Origin: Hirudo medicinalis
Taxonomy: Eukaryota > Annelida > Clitellata > Hirudinida > Hirudinidae
Length of the DNA: 56,553 nt
Direction of reading: 5' to 3'
Assembly: GCA_011800805.1 (NCBI GenBank)
Contig: MPNW01000395.1
Location: 34,054-90,606, forward strand
Shown piece by piece: positions 11,212-25,500 of the stretch. The translations under genes and the position numbers were made by a program. Numbering within the stretch: the first letter of the stretch is position 1; each line of letters starts with the position of its first letter. The notes beneath the pieces were generated by a model, which saw only the letters and a program-made list of their open reading frames with translations, made no database searches and was not told the origin of the DNA.

Positions 11212-11935
11212 TCTTCAATTATCTCTGTCCTCGAATTTAAATAATTTCAAAAAAGAGTTCAACGTCATTGGAAACCAAACTTCCACGGCTTTGAAAGCCA
11301 CGACACGACCGCCGGGCTAAAAATCACCACTCAAAATTCAATAAAAAAACCAATGTTAAGACAGGCGATTAAAAAAAAATTCATCGGTAATGATTAAAAG
11401 AATCAAAACATCTCCACCATGCAACGTGAGGTCATGCATCGTCCACGAAAAGCAAGTTTCGCAAGTGCCGTCACGACACTGAACGTGCATTTTGATCCGT
11501 CGTCGTACAATATTGTACAAATAATATTGTAATGCAATGACTTCGAAAATGAACATCCGTAAAAACACTAATCACGACGTGCCGAATTTTAGACATCCTT
11601 CGAGGAAAAGGTCTTCGCGAACTATTGCTGGAGATATATTTCGAATTTATTTCAATGGCAGTCGATTTCGTTGAAAATCCCAAAAAATATGTTTTGTTCG
11701 GAAATCAATATCATGCTGATTGTCGTGCTAAAAATGAAATCTTCAAGACATCATTTCGTCGGTCTCCTGTAATTAATTAATTAATTACTTCATAATTGAT
11801 TGACTAATAACATCCTAACCACAAACCCATGATACATTAACAAAGCCACTAAGACACTGTTACAGTTGTTTAGTTACGATATCCATAATACTTAATAATA
11901 ATACATAATCCATAATACTTAACGTAATGACAGTC
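11212..11935. other. Intergenic between convergent TBC1D10 and ALYREF
   Basis: AT-rich DNA with the TBC1D10 distal polyadenylation signal at 11340 and, on the minus strand, the ALYREF 3' UTR. The open frames on the minus strand at 11356-11683 have no family match and atypical codon use, so I do not call them genes. Confidence 0.5.
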
Positions 11936-13640
11936 TTAACTGACCATTCCCTTGGAGAGGTAATCATCCAGTTCAGCATCCAGCTGTTCTTTGGTCATGT
12001 CCTGTCTCTTTTCTCTGGCAGGACCTCCCCTCCTTTGCTCCCTTGGACCACTGAAATGCAAACAAATTCATGAACCTCAATAATAATAATAATAATAATA
12101 ATAGTTAATTTATAATGCGCCATTTGCACTGCGTCAGATGCGCCTCAAGATGTGTAAGCAAGTGCAACCTTGCATTTGACTAAGGATGTCACAGTTTTCA
12201 ACAAAACCCTTAGAATTAGTTTTCAAAGCACATCGATTTTGCGACGTTCAAATACTGATGCATGAATAAGAAAGCCTGAACAAAAAATGTTCTGAAATTC
12301 TAGATAATTATTAAAATAACAAAGTCACTAAATATCAGCTTTCTAAATATCAGCATGTGCGAAATATGTTGTTTCTGGAAGTTACAACTTCAGTACTTAA
12401 ATTGAGTTCGTACTATGAACGAGCAGAGTATTTAGTTGCATTTGAACAAGAATAATTTATTTTTAACACATTATCACCAAGAAATCAAAGCACGTCGCCG
12501 AGCATCTATCTACGCAATACGAACTTGTTCTGCCTGGCTGGTCTTCCTCCGAAGCCCCTGTTTGGTCTGTTGTCGAACTTGAAGGTCGATCTGCTGTTGA
12601 AGTCCATGGTAGGTCTGCTCCCGAAGTCCACGGTAGGTCTGCTCCCGAGTCTTGAAGCCAGGTTGGATGCACTGGGCCCGTTGTCTCCCATGACAATTTC
12701 CATGGGCTGCCCATCGAGGAGAACGTTGTTGTACTTCTTCATGGCATTTACGGCTTCTTCTCTGCTCCCGTACTCGACTTCGGCAGTCCCCAGGGAACGA
12801 CCCGCCCTGTCGTAGTGCAGGGTCGACTTCAAAACGACTCCAAAATCCTCAAAGAGTTGCTGAAAATGGAAACAAATAATTTCAAGGTTAGTCAGTGGTT
12901 ATTAATACTTAATGGTTTAAGAGGACTAAATTGTGCCACAACAAACTCGGTAAGTTGTGTTCTCGACGAAGTAACTAATGGCTTTTCGTGAGATTTTGTA
13001 AAATTAGGTTCTTAATATAATTTACCAACCCTAATGTCATCCTCTGAGACATTATAGTGAAGATTGGAGACTTTCAAAACTGCACTCGATCCCTTTGATG
13101 GACGCTCAGTTCTTCTCTGCGGTGGGGCCCTGGTGTCATCTTGGAACAAATCGTGGCGCCATACATCAGGCTCAGGAGACTGTGAAAATAATTGCTTATT
13201 AATTAATCTGCTGCATATTGTTTATAACAAAACCGGTTTTTTTGCTTGAACCTATGAAAAACATTCAGACTGAGCCCAATGTCGTAACACTATCCACAGT
13301 TTCCAAGCTGAATCGTAGAAATCTTATCGATTCAAACGATATTTCGCTGAGAACTTTCTGAACGAGGTTACAGCCAAAAACACGATTGTCACAAAAACTT
13401 TAAAAATGCCAATCAAAACTCTCAAAAACGTACCCTGTTCAAAGGAGCCGACCTTCTGAAGTTCGGTTGATCATTCCCTGATCGTCTTTTAAAAGCTGGG
13501 GCAGGTCTGGGGTTTTGCTTGGGGTAAGGCGCGGACCTCCTGGCCCTTTTCCTATCGCCATCGTCGAATGTTGAACTGCTTCTCTTCTTAGTCATTTTTA
13601 TAATGTCGTCGAGACTCATGTTAATTTTATCGGAATCCAT
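11936..13640 (-). CDS. ALYREF: ALYREF/THOC4 mRNA export adaptor, two possible C-termini
   Basis: Exons on the minus strand are 13640-13434, 13179-13030, 12859-12534 (or to 12506) and 12050-11936. The N-terminus MDSDKINMSLDDIIKM is the UAP56/DDX39-binding UBM of REF proteins, followed by an Arg/Pro-rich RNA-binding stretch. The RRM runs from VLKVSNLHYNVSEDDIR through LFEDFGVV, HYDRAGRSLGTAEVEY to AMKKYNNVLLDGQPMEI. The last exon encodes the C-terminal UBM, MTKEQLDAELDDYLSKG. Reaching it needs a GC donor at 12533 (phase 2, which matches the acceptor), giving 265 aa. If this donor is not used, exon 3 runs to TAG at 12506 with AATAAA at 12461-12456 on the minus strand, giving 236 aa without the C-terminal UBM. 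The protein belongs to the TREX complex and hands mRNA to the export receptor NXF1. Imperfect GSRPT-x-DF repeats follow the RRM. Confidence 0.92.
12104..12150 (-). mobile_element. SINE 3'-tail fragment with (ATT)n end
   Basis: On the minus strand this reads GAGGCGC-A-TCTGACGC, then TGCAAATGGCGC, then ATTATAAATTAAC followed by (TATT)/(ATT)n. It is closely similar to 21061-21102 on the plus strand and to the tail of the SINE at 18170-18358. It lies in the last ALYREF intron and explains the adjoining (ATT)n tract at 12079-12103 as a retroposon tail. Confidence 0.55.
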
Positions 13641-13996
13641 ATCGATTACTTGTTATGATTGTAAGCACGGTTTTATAGAAGCGCTTGCTTACCAACTCTG
13701 ACTTCACAAGAAGAGGCAATAAAAGTAAACTAATGCATGATAATTTTCAATAAAATTTTATGACTTTATTACATTTTAATTAATTTTATTTAAAATTTAT
13801 TTTAACAAAAACACTAATTTAAACAAATAAATATTAAGTAAAACACTTAAACAAATCACTTATAAAAAACACTGAAAACGGTGACAGGCGATCAAGCGTT
13901 TATTTTAGTCACGATTTAGGCAGTCGAACTTTCATTGTCGGTTTAAAAACATAGTTTTGTTCGTGAACTTGAAGTTATTTCAGGAGGTCGACAAAT

Positions 13997-16526
<2,530 letters not shown>

Positions 16527-16635
16527 TGTTCGCAAATTTAAAGCCCTCCTTTTATCGTAAAAATATTGAAACCAAACGCTTCATATGAAATCTTGATACA
16601 CCTGTGCGTTTGAGACTCAAAGGCCGTGTTTCAAT

Positions 16636-16649
16636 GCCTCCATAACAAC
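16636..16649 (+). promoter_or_regulatory. X-box-like RFX site in PCM1-like / SLC39A11 promoter
   Basis: The 14-mer GCCTCCATAACAAC matches the RFX X-box consensus GTHNYYATRRNAAC at every position but the second (C for T). It lies 110 bp upstream of the PCM1-like start codon in a 448-bp divergent promoter. RFX factors drive cilium and centriole genes, which fits the PCM1-like gene. Confidence 0.45.
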
Positions 16650-16973
16650 CAGGCTATTGATTTATTAACTCAATAAGCAAATAATACTTTCAAAACACAG
16701 GATAATGGATAAGAAATAAACACAGAATATTTAAATTCACGGCAGTCTTGCAACAACAATCAACTTCAACTACCAAAATAAAGCTATTCTGATGACGACA
16801 GGAATTAACTACAAAACTCAAATTTCAAAATCATTTCTTAAATGGATGTATTCTAAAATTAACCGGCTCGTATTATTGTCGAATTCAAAGTAAGAACCGC
16901 TATTTCATTCGGTGTGCCGAACGAAGGCTTTGTTTACTATAGACGCGTGGCACTTTGCCACAACATTAACAAG

Positions 16974-19382
16974 ATGATAGAGGGTCTGAATCCGGTTCTG
17001 CAGGCCTTTTTAGGGACTCTGTTCACTTGGGGAGTAACCGCTCTCGGCAGTGCTCTGGTTTTCATTTGTCAAGGCGATCAGGTGCTTTTTCATGAAGGAG
17101 ATTAAACAAATTTATGAGGAGGGTTAAAACGATTAAAAGTTGATTCTGAATTTTTCAAACTGGATGACTGATATTTCAGAGAAAGTTTTTGGACGCCAGT
17201 CTTGGCTTCGCAGCAGGAGTGAGTCTTTCATGTTTACAGATTTATTTTCTTTTGAAACTTTATTAATGCACAATGTTTAGATCAATGTTCTCATAACAAG
17301 TTTGAGCAGTTTTATCAGCCTTACATTGTAATTTTTGATGAGATACATTGGTTAAATGCTTGTTTTTTCTGCTAACTTTGTTTGCTAGATTTACATTGTT
17401 CTTGAAAGCTGATTGAGAGTTGTTTGATGATTAGAATAATAACCTGGTGTCTTTAGCAGAACAAATTTGTAACATTACAAACAAAGTGATGCTATTTCTG
17501 ATGTTTTAACAACATTGTAGTTAGTGCTAAATAATTTATGCTGTGGGAGTATTCTTAACAAATTTTCCAAAACTATATCTAGCCCTACTGTTTTACTGCT
17601 TTATTGTCCATTGATCATCTTTGCAAGGTCATGACGGCAGCCTCTTATTGGTCACTCCTCGAACCAGCCATCGAGCACGCCAAATTCTCCGGCCTCTACG
17701 GGAAGAACGGCGAATATTCATTTTTTCCAGCCGTCGTTGGTTTCCTCTCCGGTTCGTTGTTCCTGATTCTGGCTGACAAACTGCTCCCGAATTCGGTCAG
17801 TCCTTCGTCCGAAGGTGTTGGTGGCTATAATAATGATGATGTCGTCCTCTCCCAGGGTTCTGTGGCAGATCTCTACAAACTTGAGGAGGAAGCAGACGAC
17901 CATTTGCTTTATCTTGCTCCGAAGAGGAGCGAAGGGTTCAGGGCCTCCAATGTGGAGTCAAACCTGAGAAAGAGGGGCTTGACGGCCGCCAACGTCGATC
18001 ACCCGGGGATCGAGATCGAGAGTGGGGGCTCTCCGGTGGAGCACCACAACAGCTGGAAGAGGCTCATGCTTCTCATAATTGCCATTACCATACACAACAT
18101 TCCAGGTGGTCTAGGTTCCATCATTTGAACTCATTTGCCATGTTATCCATCTCCACACTCCTCAATAGTAAGTAAGTAAGTAAGTTTATTTATATAGCGC
18201 CATAAACTTGAGCGTCAGGAGCGCTTGGACCATTTATATAGAGCCGGCTCCCAGGGGCGCTTTGTGGTGGTGCAAGCTGGGTTTCGAACACGACACGTAA
18301 CGACTGTTGCTTTTACCGTCGTTCGCAGGAACGCTACCCTCTGAGCTAACTGGCACTCCAATAGTGAAGGCCAGGGAGGTGTTTTATTTTGTCCTTGATC
18401 TTTGTCAGAGGGTCTTGCCGTCGGGGTTGCTTTCGGATCGGTCGGGAGGACGCCCTCCTCGACGTTTGGCAAGTCGAGGTGAGAAAGTGTTGTAGTTAGA
18501 TTGTGAGACATGTTATTATTATTAACCTTATTATTATTAATATTGGTTTGTGGCAATTACCTCGAGCATAACACGAATATTTTTTTTCTGTTGGTTTACC
18601 GTTTACTGTGCTTGGTTAATAAATAAAATTGCTCAAAAAAAAAAAATAAAATAAAATAAAAACTTCATTATTATTTATTACCATTAACTACCAGTCTCGC
18701 ACTTGTTTTGCAAAAAACCGGTTTTGTGCTTTCTCCCTTACAGGAACCTGGCTCTTGGCATAGGGATCCAAAACTTCCCCGAGGGACTGGCAGTCAGCAT
18801 CCCACTCAGGGCTTCTGGGATGTCAACCATGACCTCCTTCTGGTGAGGTCCTCCATTAAAAAATATACATAGCTCGACAAAATTTGCATCCCTAATCATT
18901 TGCTGTTTCATGAAAATAGTAATAACAACAACAACAATAATAATAATGATGATAATAATAATAACGATGCCGATAACCATCATCGGTCCAAGGTATGGGC
19001 AGCTGAGCGGCATGGTGGAGCCTGTGTTCGGGGTGATCGGAGCCCTCTGCGTCATGGTGGCCGACCCTCTACTCCCCTATGTTCTGTCGTTCGCTGCCGG
19101 TGCAATGATATTCGTCTCTTCGACGACATAATTCCCGAGGCTCAGAGCAGGTAGGTTCCTCATGGTCGTCTGCCGTTGCCATAGTTTTGTTACCGATCAT
19201 GGACCCAATAGGATTTCGTGCGACAGACGGCATGTCTCAGAACCAACGTCTCACTAAAATCACTAAAATCACTAAGATCGCTAAAATCGCTCGTTCATTT
19301 CAGCGGTAACGGGAGGATGGCCTCGATCTGGGCGACGATAGGTTTCGTCATCATGATGACCCTTGACGTTGCCCTCTCGTGA
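16974..19382 (+). CDS. SLC39A11: SLC39A11 (ZIP11) zinc transporter, with one-base frameshift
   Basis: Seven exons (16974-17081, 17180-17218, 17628-18105, 18409-18478, 18744-18842, 18993-19150, 19304-19382) encode about 343 residues of a ZIP family transporter that brings zinc into the cytosol from the Golgi or outside. Diagnostic parts are [19 protein letters not shown] at the N-terminus, [19 protein letters not shown], the metal-site helices HNIPEGLAVG (TM4) and [17 protein letters not shown] (TM5), [16 protein letters not shown] and DDIIPEAQS. In exon 6 the frame breaks between [10 protein letters not shown] and DDIIPEAQS near 19111-19122: one base is missing and the literal frame stops at TAA about 19129. 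Exon 6 is 158 nt where 159 is needed. The last exon resumes in the correct phase with the family C-terminus [20 protein letters not shown]. The start at 16974 is chosen because [10 protein letters not shown] aligns to the family start; an in-frame ATG lies at 16914. Confidence 0.93.
18163..18365 (-). mobile_element. tRNA-derived SINE with target-site duplication
   Basis: On the minus strand the element starts GGAGTGCCAGTTAGCTCAGA with a pol III A box (TTAGCTCAGAGGG) and a B box (GTGTTCGAAACCC) spaced as in a tRNA. A GC-rich body (AAGCGCCCCTGGGAG) and a tail, GGCGCTATATAAATAAAC, then (TTAC)n, follow. The 7-bp direct repeat CAATAGT flanks it at 18163-18169 and 18359-18365. It sits in intron 3 of SLC39A11. 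The family is related to the copy at 32395-32530. Confidence 0.85.
19252..19291. repeat. Short tandem repeat CACTAAAAT / CGCTAAAAT
   Basis: Four to five imperfect 9-10 bp units just before the last exon of SLC39A11. Confidence 0.7.
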
Positions 19383-20028
19383 ACTTTCCTGACCTCTCGT
19401 GAACTTCTCCGACATCTCGTCGACCCGGTGAACCTCGCTTCCCGGGGTGCGTGTGGGCAAAATGTGTTCATTCGAAGGTGCTCAATCATGGCTCACTGGC
19501 TCCAGTTGTCGTTGCTTAAATGCTTAAGTATTAATCTCTTTCTATTCCAATTGGTTGATATTTTTAGTTTGGTTTTCACACGATTCTTGTTTGTTTGTAA
19601 TGCACGGTGGTTTTTAAGTTAATTGGCGAACTATGCAGGAACACGGCATGTTTTAAAATACTTTGTTTCAATAAAATCAGTTGAAACAATCAATCATCCT
19701 CTAACAATCATGCTCCACGTTAATGACCAATCGCATGCATTCATTTTCGGGCCGGGATCACGATCCGGGCGGAAAGAGGACCCTGCACTTTTCGTAGTTG
19801 CTCCTCGGGAGGGGGTAAGAGATGCCCGGAACCTCCGTCCTCGACGTCGTTCTAGAGAGGGTCGACTTCTGACCCCGACTCAGCCGCTCGCGCCCCACAG
19901 TTTGCTGCCTGGTTCGGAAAGCGACGAAAGAAGTGTTAGTTGGGTTGGATTCAGGTGTGGAGATGATAACGGATGGATGCAATTGACGTTCGAAATTTGA
20001 ATTATCAAAATGATCGCATGCTATTACA
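19383..20028. other. Intergenic between convergent SLC39A11 and MTTP
   Basis: It holds the 3' ends of two convergent genes. A locally GC-rich patch at about 19750-19980 gives open frames on both strands, but no family was recognised and no splice structure supports a gene. Confidence 0.45.
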
Positions 20029-22561
20029 CTAATACACGAAATACAACGACATCGACCTGATCTGTGAATTGGGTCGGATCATCTGAAGGCACATCTTGAC
20101 CCCGTCGTAAAAGTCGACGTCGGTTTTGAAGTCGATTCCCGACTGCAACTCCTCCGTCAGTTCCAGGCTGCTTCGGAAGAGGTTCGTCTCCAGTCGTGCC
20201 ACGGACTTCAAGGACAGCGAAACGCTTGAAATAGAAATCATCTTGAAATAGAAATCATCATGAAATAGAAATCATCTCGCAATGAATCGAGGAAAGAAGG
20301 CATTCGAGTAATTTTTGTTAATTTTCGAACAAGAACAACTAAGTTTGACATTTTTAGACCGACGTGGAAGCACGACACGTCGAGTGTTTTGAATTTGTGA
20401 ATTAACTCTAAATAATAAATAATTACATAAAGGAATATAATGCATTAGTTATAAGACGTCTGGAATCGTACCTATTCCTTAAGAGAGAGCGAGCGTTCTT
20501 GTTCCAAAGGCTGACACTCAGTGAACCCGAGAGGTCGAGCGAGACGACCCCTGTGACCTCAATTTTAATGTGAAGGCCGTTGCCAAGGAGGAGCGATTCC
20601 TTGTGGTCGTGGAGCAGGTAGTTTACCTGTGAGATAAAATGTCAGACGAGTTGTTATTATTATTAATATTATTATTAGCCAATCATATCAAGGGCATGTA
20701 AGAAAAATTGTTAACTCTAGCTGAATATTACAAAAGATTATTATTTGGATGAGACGTTGGGTTCAAGAGTTCACCTGCAGGGCGGACATAAGTTCACTGG
20801 GTGCATTCCATATGGCAGACATAAGACCTCCTTGACCCACAAAGAATGTGATTGGCCTGAGTGACACCCCCATCATGTCCAATGACATGCCAGCCGTGAC
20901 TTCCGTTTCTTCTGATTCGTCGCTCGTTTCGCCGAGCAGGCCTCCGAGACCGGCCGCAAATAGCTCGAACTGGTAATCACAGAACAAAATCAAACATGCA
21001 TAATCCACACAGACTATACGGCGTAGATGTCGAACGATAACACATTAGCCTCTCATTTTAGGCGCCTCTGACGCTATGCAAATGGTGCATTATAAATTAA
21101 CTATTATTATTATTATTGTTATATTATTATTATTATTATTATTGTTATTATTATTATTATTATTATTAATGACAACCCGAACATTAATGGAGTCGTTAAC
21201 GTAATTTATTGACATTTCAAAAACCTTGTACAGAGGAAGGGTGAGGTTGAATTGGTGAAGGTCGACATCCATTCCAGACCTCCTCATGGTGCCTGATCTC
21301 CCATTTTCCAAGTACATCAGGTACTCCACCTTTGGGGAACCTGTAATTATATTATTATTATTATTATTGTTATTATTATTATTATTATTATTATCATAAT
21401 TAGATATTCATTATAATTGCATATTCCTCACCCAGCATCTCAGAGGAGAAGGCCAGGGATTTTCCGTTCGGTGAGAGAGTGTGGAAGTTGCCGAGTGTGG
21501 CATTTTTGAGGACTTCATGTAGGTGCTTCCTGGGAGTAACATTTAAATCAACGATCAACCACAAGTGAATTCAAACTTGACACAATGTCCAGATTATTTG
21601 CACGTAGGGTTGTCACGACAACGACAAAAGCAAACCTGAGCGTCGGGTTCTTGCGGGCCTCGTCGAAAATCAAGGACTGGACGTAGAGGCTGTGGTCTGT
21701 ATTCCACGGATCCAAGGTCTCCGAGAACATCTCCCGGACCTCCTCTGGCCCGAGATTCATCTTCAGGAGCAGCTTAAGAGCCTGAGTCCTAACCACCGAG
21801 TCGTACCCCCTCCTCGTCTGGTGGAATACCGCCTTCAGTCGTTCCCTGTACTGAAGAGTGAACAATTCGTAAATCATGAAACCTCAAATATATCAGTGTG
21901 AACTTATGCACTAAACACCGATAGATTCTGCAATTCGGGGTAAAAGATCAAAGCCCCCCGATTGAAAGGGTCAAAGTTGACCGACCTTTGACTCGAGGAG
22001 TTCGACATCAAACCTCCTCAACGCTTTCAGACAGGCCTCCCCCACGGTGGCTACGGTGCTCCACTCGAGGATACGCACGATCGGCTCCACGGAACTCCAA
22101 GCCCCGGCGTTCGACAGTGCCTGATGGTCACCAACTGGCATGACGAGTCGTCCTTGCAGTCGTAAAGGTACTCGAGAAGGGCGTATGTGACCTTCTCTGT
22201 GACCTTTTGAGTGCACAAGACAGATCTTAAGTGGCATAATAAACCTCAAACAACACAATATAGCACCTCCTTCTGTGCAGTGACCCTCGTGTGAATTCAT
22301 GGAATGCAGATTAGGATTTCAGATTAGGATTTCAATAACAAAAGGACGAGCAGAATAACATTTGATTTGTCGACTCACGTCCTTCTTGTGGTCGGGTGTA
22401 TTCGAGTAGGTGAAGAGGACTGCTCCGAGAGCCCCCTGCACAGACTCCCTGAGTTGGACGTCCTCCAGGTTCATAGCAGAAAGTTCCTGTTGAGACATTT
22501 TATTTTTAACGAATATAAAATTAATTTCAAGAAAAGAAATATATTAACAAACATCACAAAG

Positions 22562-22592
<31 letters not shown>

Positions 22593-25500
22593 CAACAAAC
22601 ATCACAATAATAACAAATAGGGTGAACTGGTTAATCAAAATTCAGGATTAGATGCAATCATGAGATAATTTGAGACGAAAAAATACGACAACAAACAACG
22701 ATTCCAAGAATTCAAAAATCAATGTAATCAGTTACAATAAATGACTGAGTATTTAATCAGTCAATAAATCATTAACTGATCGAAAGCTAATAAACATTTT
22801 TTTTTTTTTATGTTTTTTTGAGTTTATTGATTTAAACAAACAAGCTGTTATATACAAAGCAAAAGCATTAAAACAAATTCAAATATACTCAAAGGGCCAG
22901 CCTTAAGGAAGCGCACGCTTCCGCTATCAGACTGACCCAATAAATCATTATATACAGGAAACTTTTACACAGAGTAATTTACAAAATCATAAACTATACA
23001 TTTAGTTGTGATAATTCAAAGACCAACCAGCAAGTGCAACAAGAGCTCCTCCGAAGGGTGGGTGGAAAGGGCCGCCCCGAGCAGGAACCTCTCCAGGAGT
23101 CGTGGGTCGTCCCTTCGGAAGTCGAGGACTTCCCTGAGGGAGGTCAAAGAGCTCGCGGTCTGAGCTGCACAAGCTGCGTCGATCAACACCAGGCTGGGTG
23201 TTTTAAAGATGATTATGAGATGATAGTAGAAGGTACAATGATTGTTAAATGTGTATAGTTAAAATAATTTCTAATTGAACATTACATAATTTGTAATTAA
23301 ATATAATAAACTTATGCTTATGGCGCTCTATAAATAAATATATTATTATTATATTATTATATTAATAAGTGACAGTTAATAACGACAACAAGTATTTGAT
23401 CATCCACCAAAAGGAAAAATATCTCACGAGATGTTTTCATCATCCTTGTACTTCCTCAGAACTTCTGTTATCTCCTTCTGATTGGCTGACCTGAATGCCT
23501 CCAGCAGGGCTTGAAATGCGAGGGAGCTGCCCGGCCGACCAGCTGAGGAGGTCACGACCTTCGACCTTAGTTCGTCGACCGCCGAGAGCAGCTGAAGGAA
23601 TTTTGAGCTTTTCGGTCATCGACAATTTATTGCCATCATTCTCCTCTCGTTATTGATTCTATGATTTTAGACGATCGATTATTGCAAACGTTCGACAACC
23701 TCCTCCAGGCGATGTTCGCCGTCCGCATTCTCCGGCATCGACGTCATCGACGATTCCACCAGCTTTCCGAAATCTAAGTTTAAAAGTTCGGCATTATGCT
23801 CGTTCCAGGACCTCTTTTGCGATGGCAACGAGCAGAGATCAACATATAATTACAAGTACATCGATGATAATTAATCATTGCCAAGCCATTATTACATAAA
23901 CCACAACTAGTAATCATTAATTATAGTTAATTTATTATTGCATAAGTTATAATTACGCACGATTAATTGATTAATTCTCGTAAAAACCTCTTCTCGTTTG
24001 ATCGACCGCCTGCTCGAAGCTCCCAGGAATTGTTCCCTCCTGAGATTGTTTTGCCTCCAACAATGACAGATGCTGCCTGGAAATTATGAACATTCGTTAT
24101 TATATAATAAATTATTAATAATAATTATTCTCTCCTTCAATTGAACACTTTGTGATCGTTTCAAATTTCAAAGTAATTTTAAACAGATTTTTCTTAATAT
24201 GATTTCATAGCCCGATAAAATGAACGGTGCAAACAATTTTTAATCACAAAATGTCTCGGTGCAAAAACGATCCAAAAACTAATAGTAATTAATAATAATT
24301 ATAATATAATTATAATAATTACAGTGCAATAATAATTAAATAATTAATCATTTGAGTATTATTATTAATAATTTAACTAAATATTTACAGCAACAAAATC
24401 ATTAAGTATTAATTTATAGCAATAAAATCAAGAATTATAAATGGTTTAATCACCCAGCGATCACCACTGTGGCCATGTTTCCGAGCTCGGCCGAGACCTC
24501 GTGCGACTCCCGAGCCCTGACGGAAAGAACGAAATCCTCGGAAAAGGAATATTCCACCTCGCTCCAGGATTGCTTCTTGATTCCAAGCAACTGGAGATGT
24601 TAAAACATTATTATTTCCCAATTAAATATCATTTTGTAATTCATCAAAATTCTACGGACTTTGTTGACGCTCGTGTATTCCAGTGAATTGGGACTGTGAC
24701 AATTCTTCTTCAACTTGAGCAGCTTGTGATCGCCGATTCTTTTGTAATCCACCTTGCACGATCCCGACGCATCCGTCTGCAACGGAGAGGTTCGGACGAT
24801 GCCAAACAACTTTGCATCATAATTAATTCTTTGAAAAATAACAATAACAAATAACGCACACTATAATAATGTTAATTATTAAACATTTGATTAAACATGT
24901 TAATAATGTTAATATTAATAAAAAAAATCTGCTACCTCTGGTTCAAGAGAATGCTCACTCAACTGGAACAGAGAAGCCACACCCCTGAAGATGTTGGCCG
25001 AGAGTTTGTGCTCCCCGTTGACGAACAACCTGGTGACGATGCCCCCTTCCAGCAGGAAAAATGCTGGAGATTTGAAGAGCTGCTCGACCTTGATGGAGTC
25101 TTCGTTCGAAAGACCCTGCATGCTGACTTCATTGGCCTGAATTTGTTAGCAGTGAAGATAATGTTGGTGATGATAATTGTGATTTGGTGGAATGTAGATG
25201 GGTGTGATTTGGGATTTGATGATGCAGTTGTTTAAAATACCAAGCGATATTTTGCCCCTAGAATAATGCAAGAATATATATATATAAAGATAAGCATTTT
25301 ATAATATTTAAAAACCATCAGGTTTTTAGATTTCTGATTTACGTTGAATAAAAATAAAATGTAAAATAAAAAAATAAAGATTTAAAAAAAAATCAAACAT
25401 TGAATTAAATCAATTGAATCGCGCATCCGTCAAACGCAAAACAAGGAAATCCGAATATAAAAACTTCAATCACCTAGAGTCCAGAAATTTATTTTATAAT

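Noticed and set aside
19623..20000. 125-residue plus-strand frame between SLC39A11 and MTTP
   Set aside because: No recognised family, no splice signals, and it overlaps likely 3' UTRs of two convergent genes.
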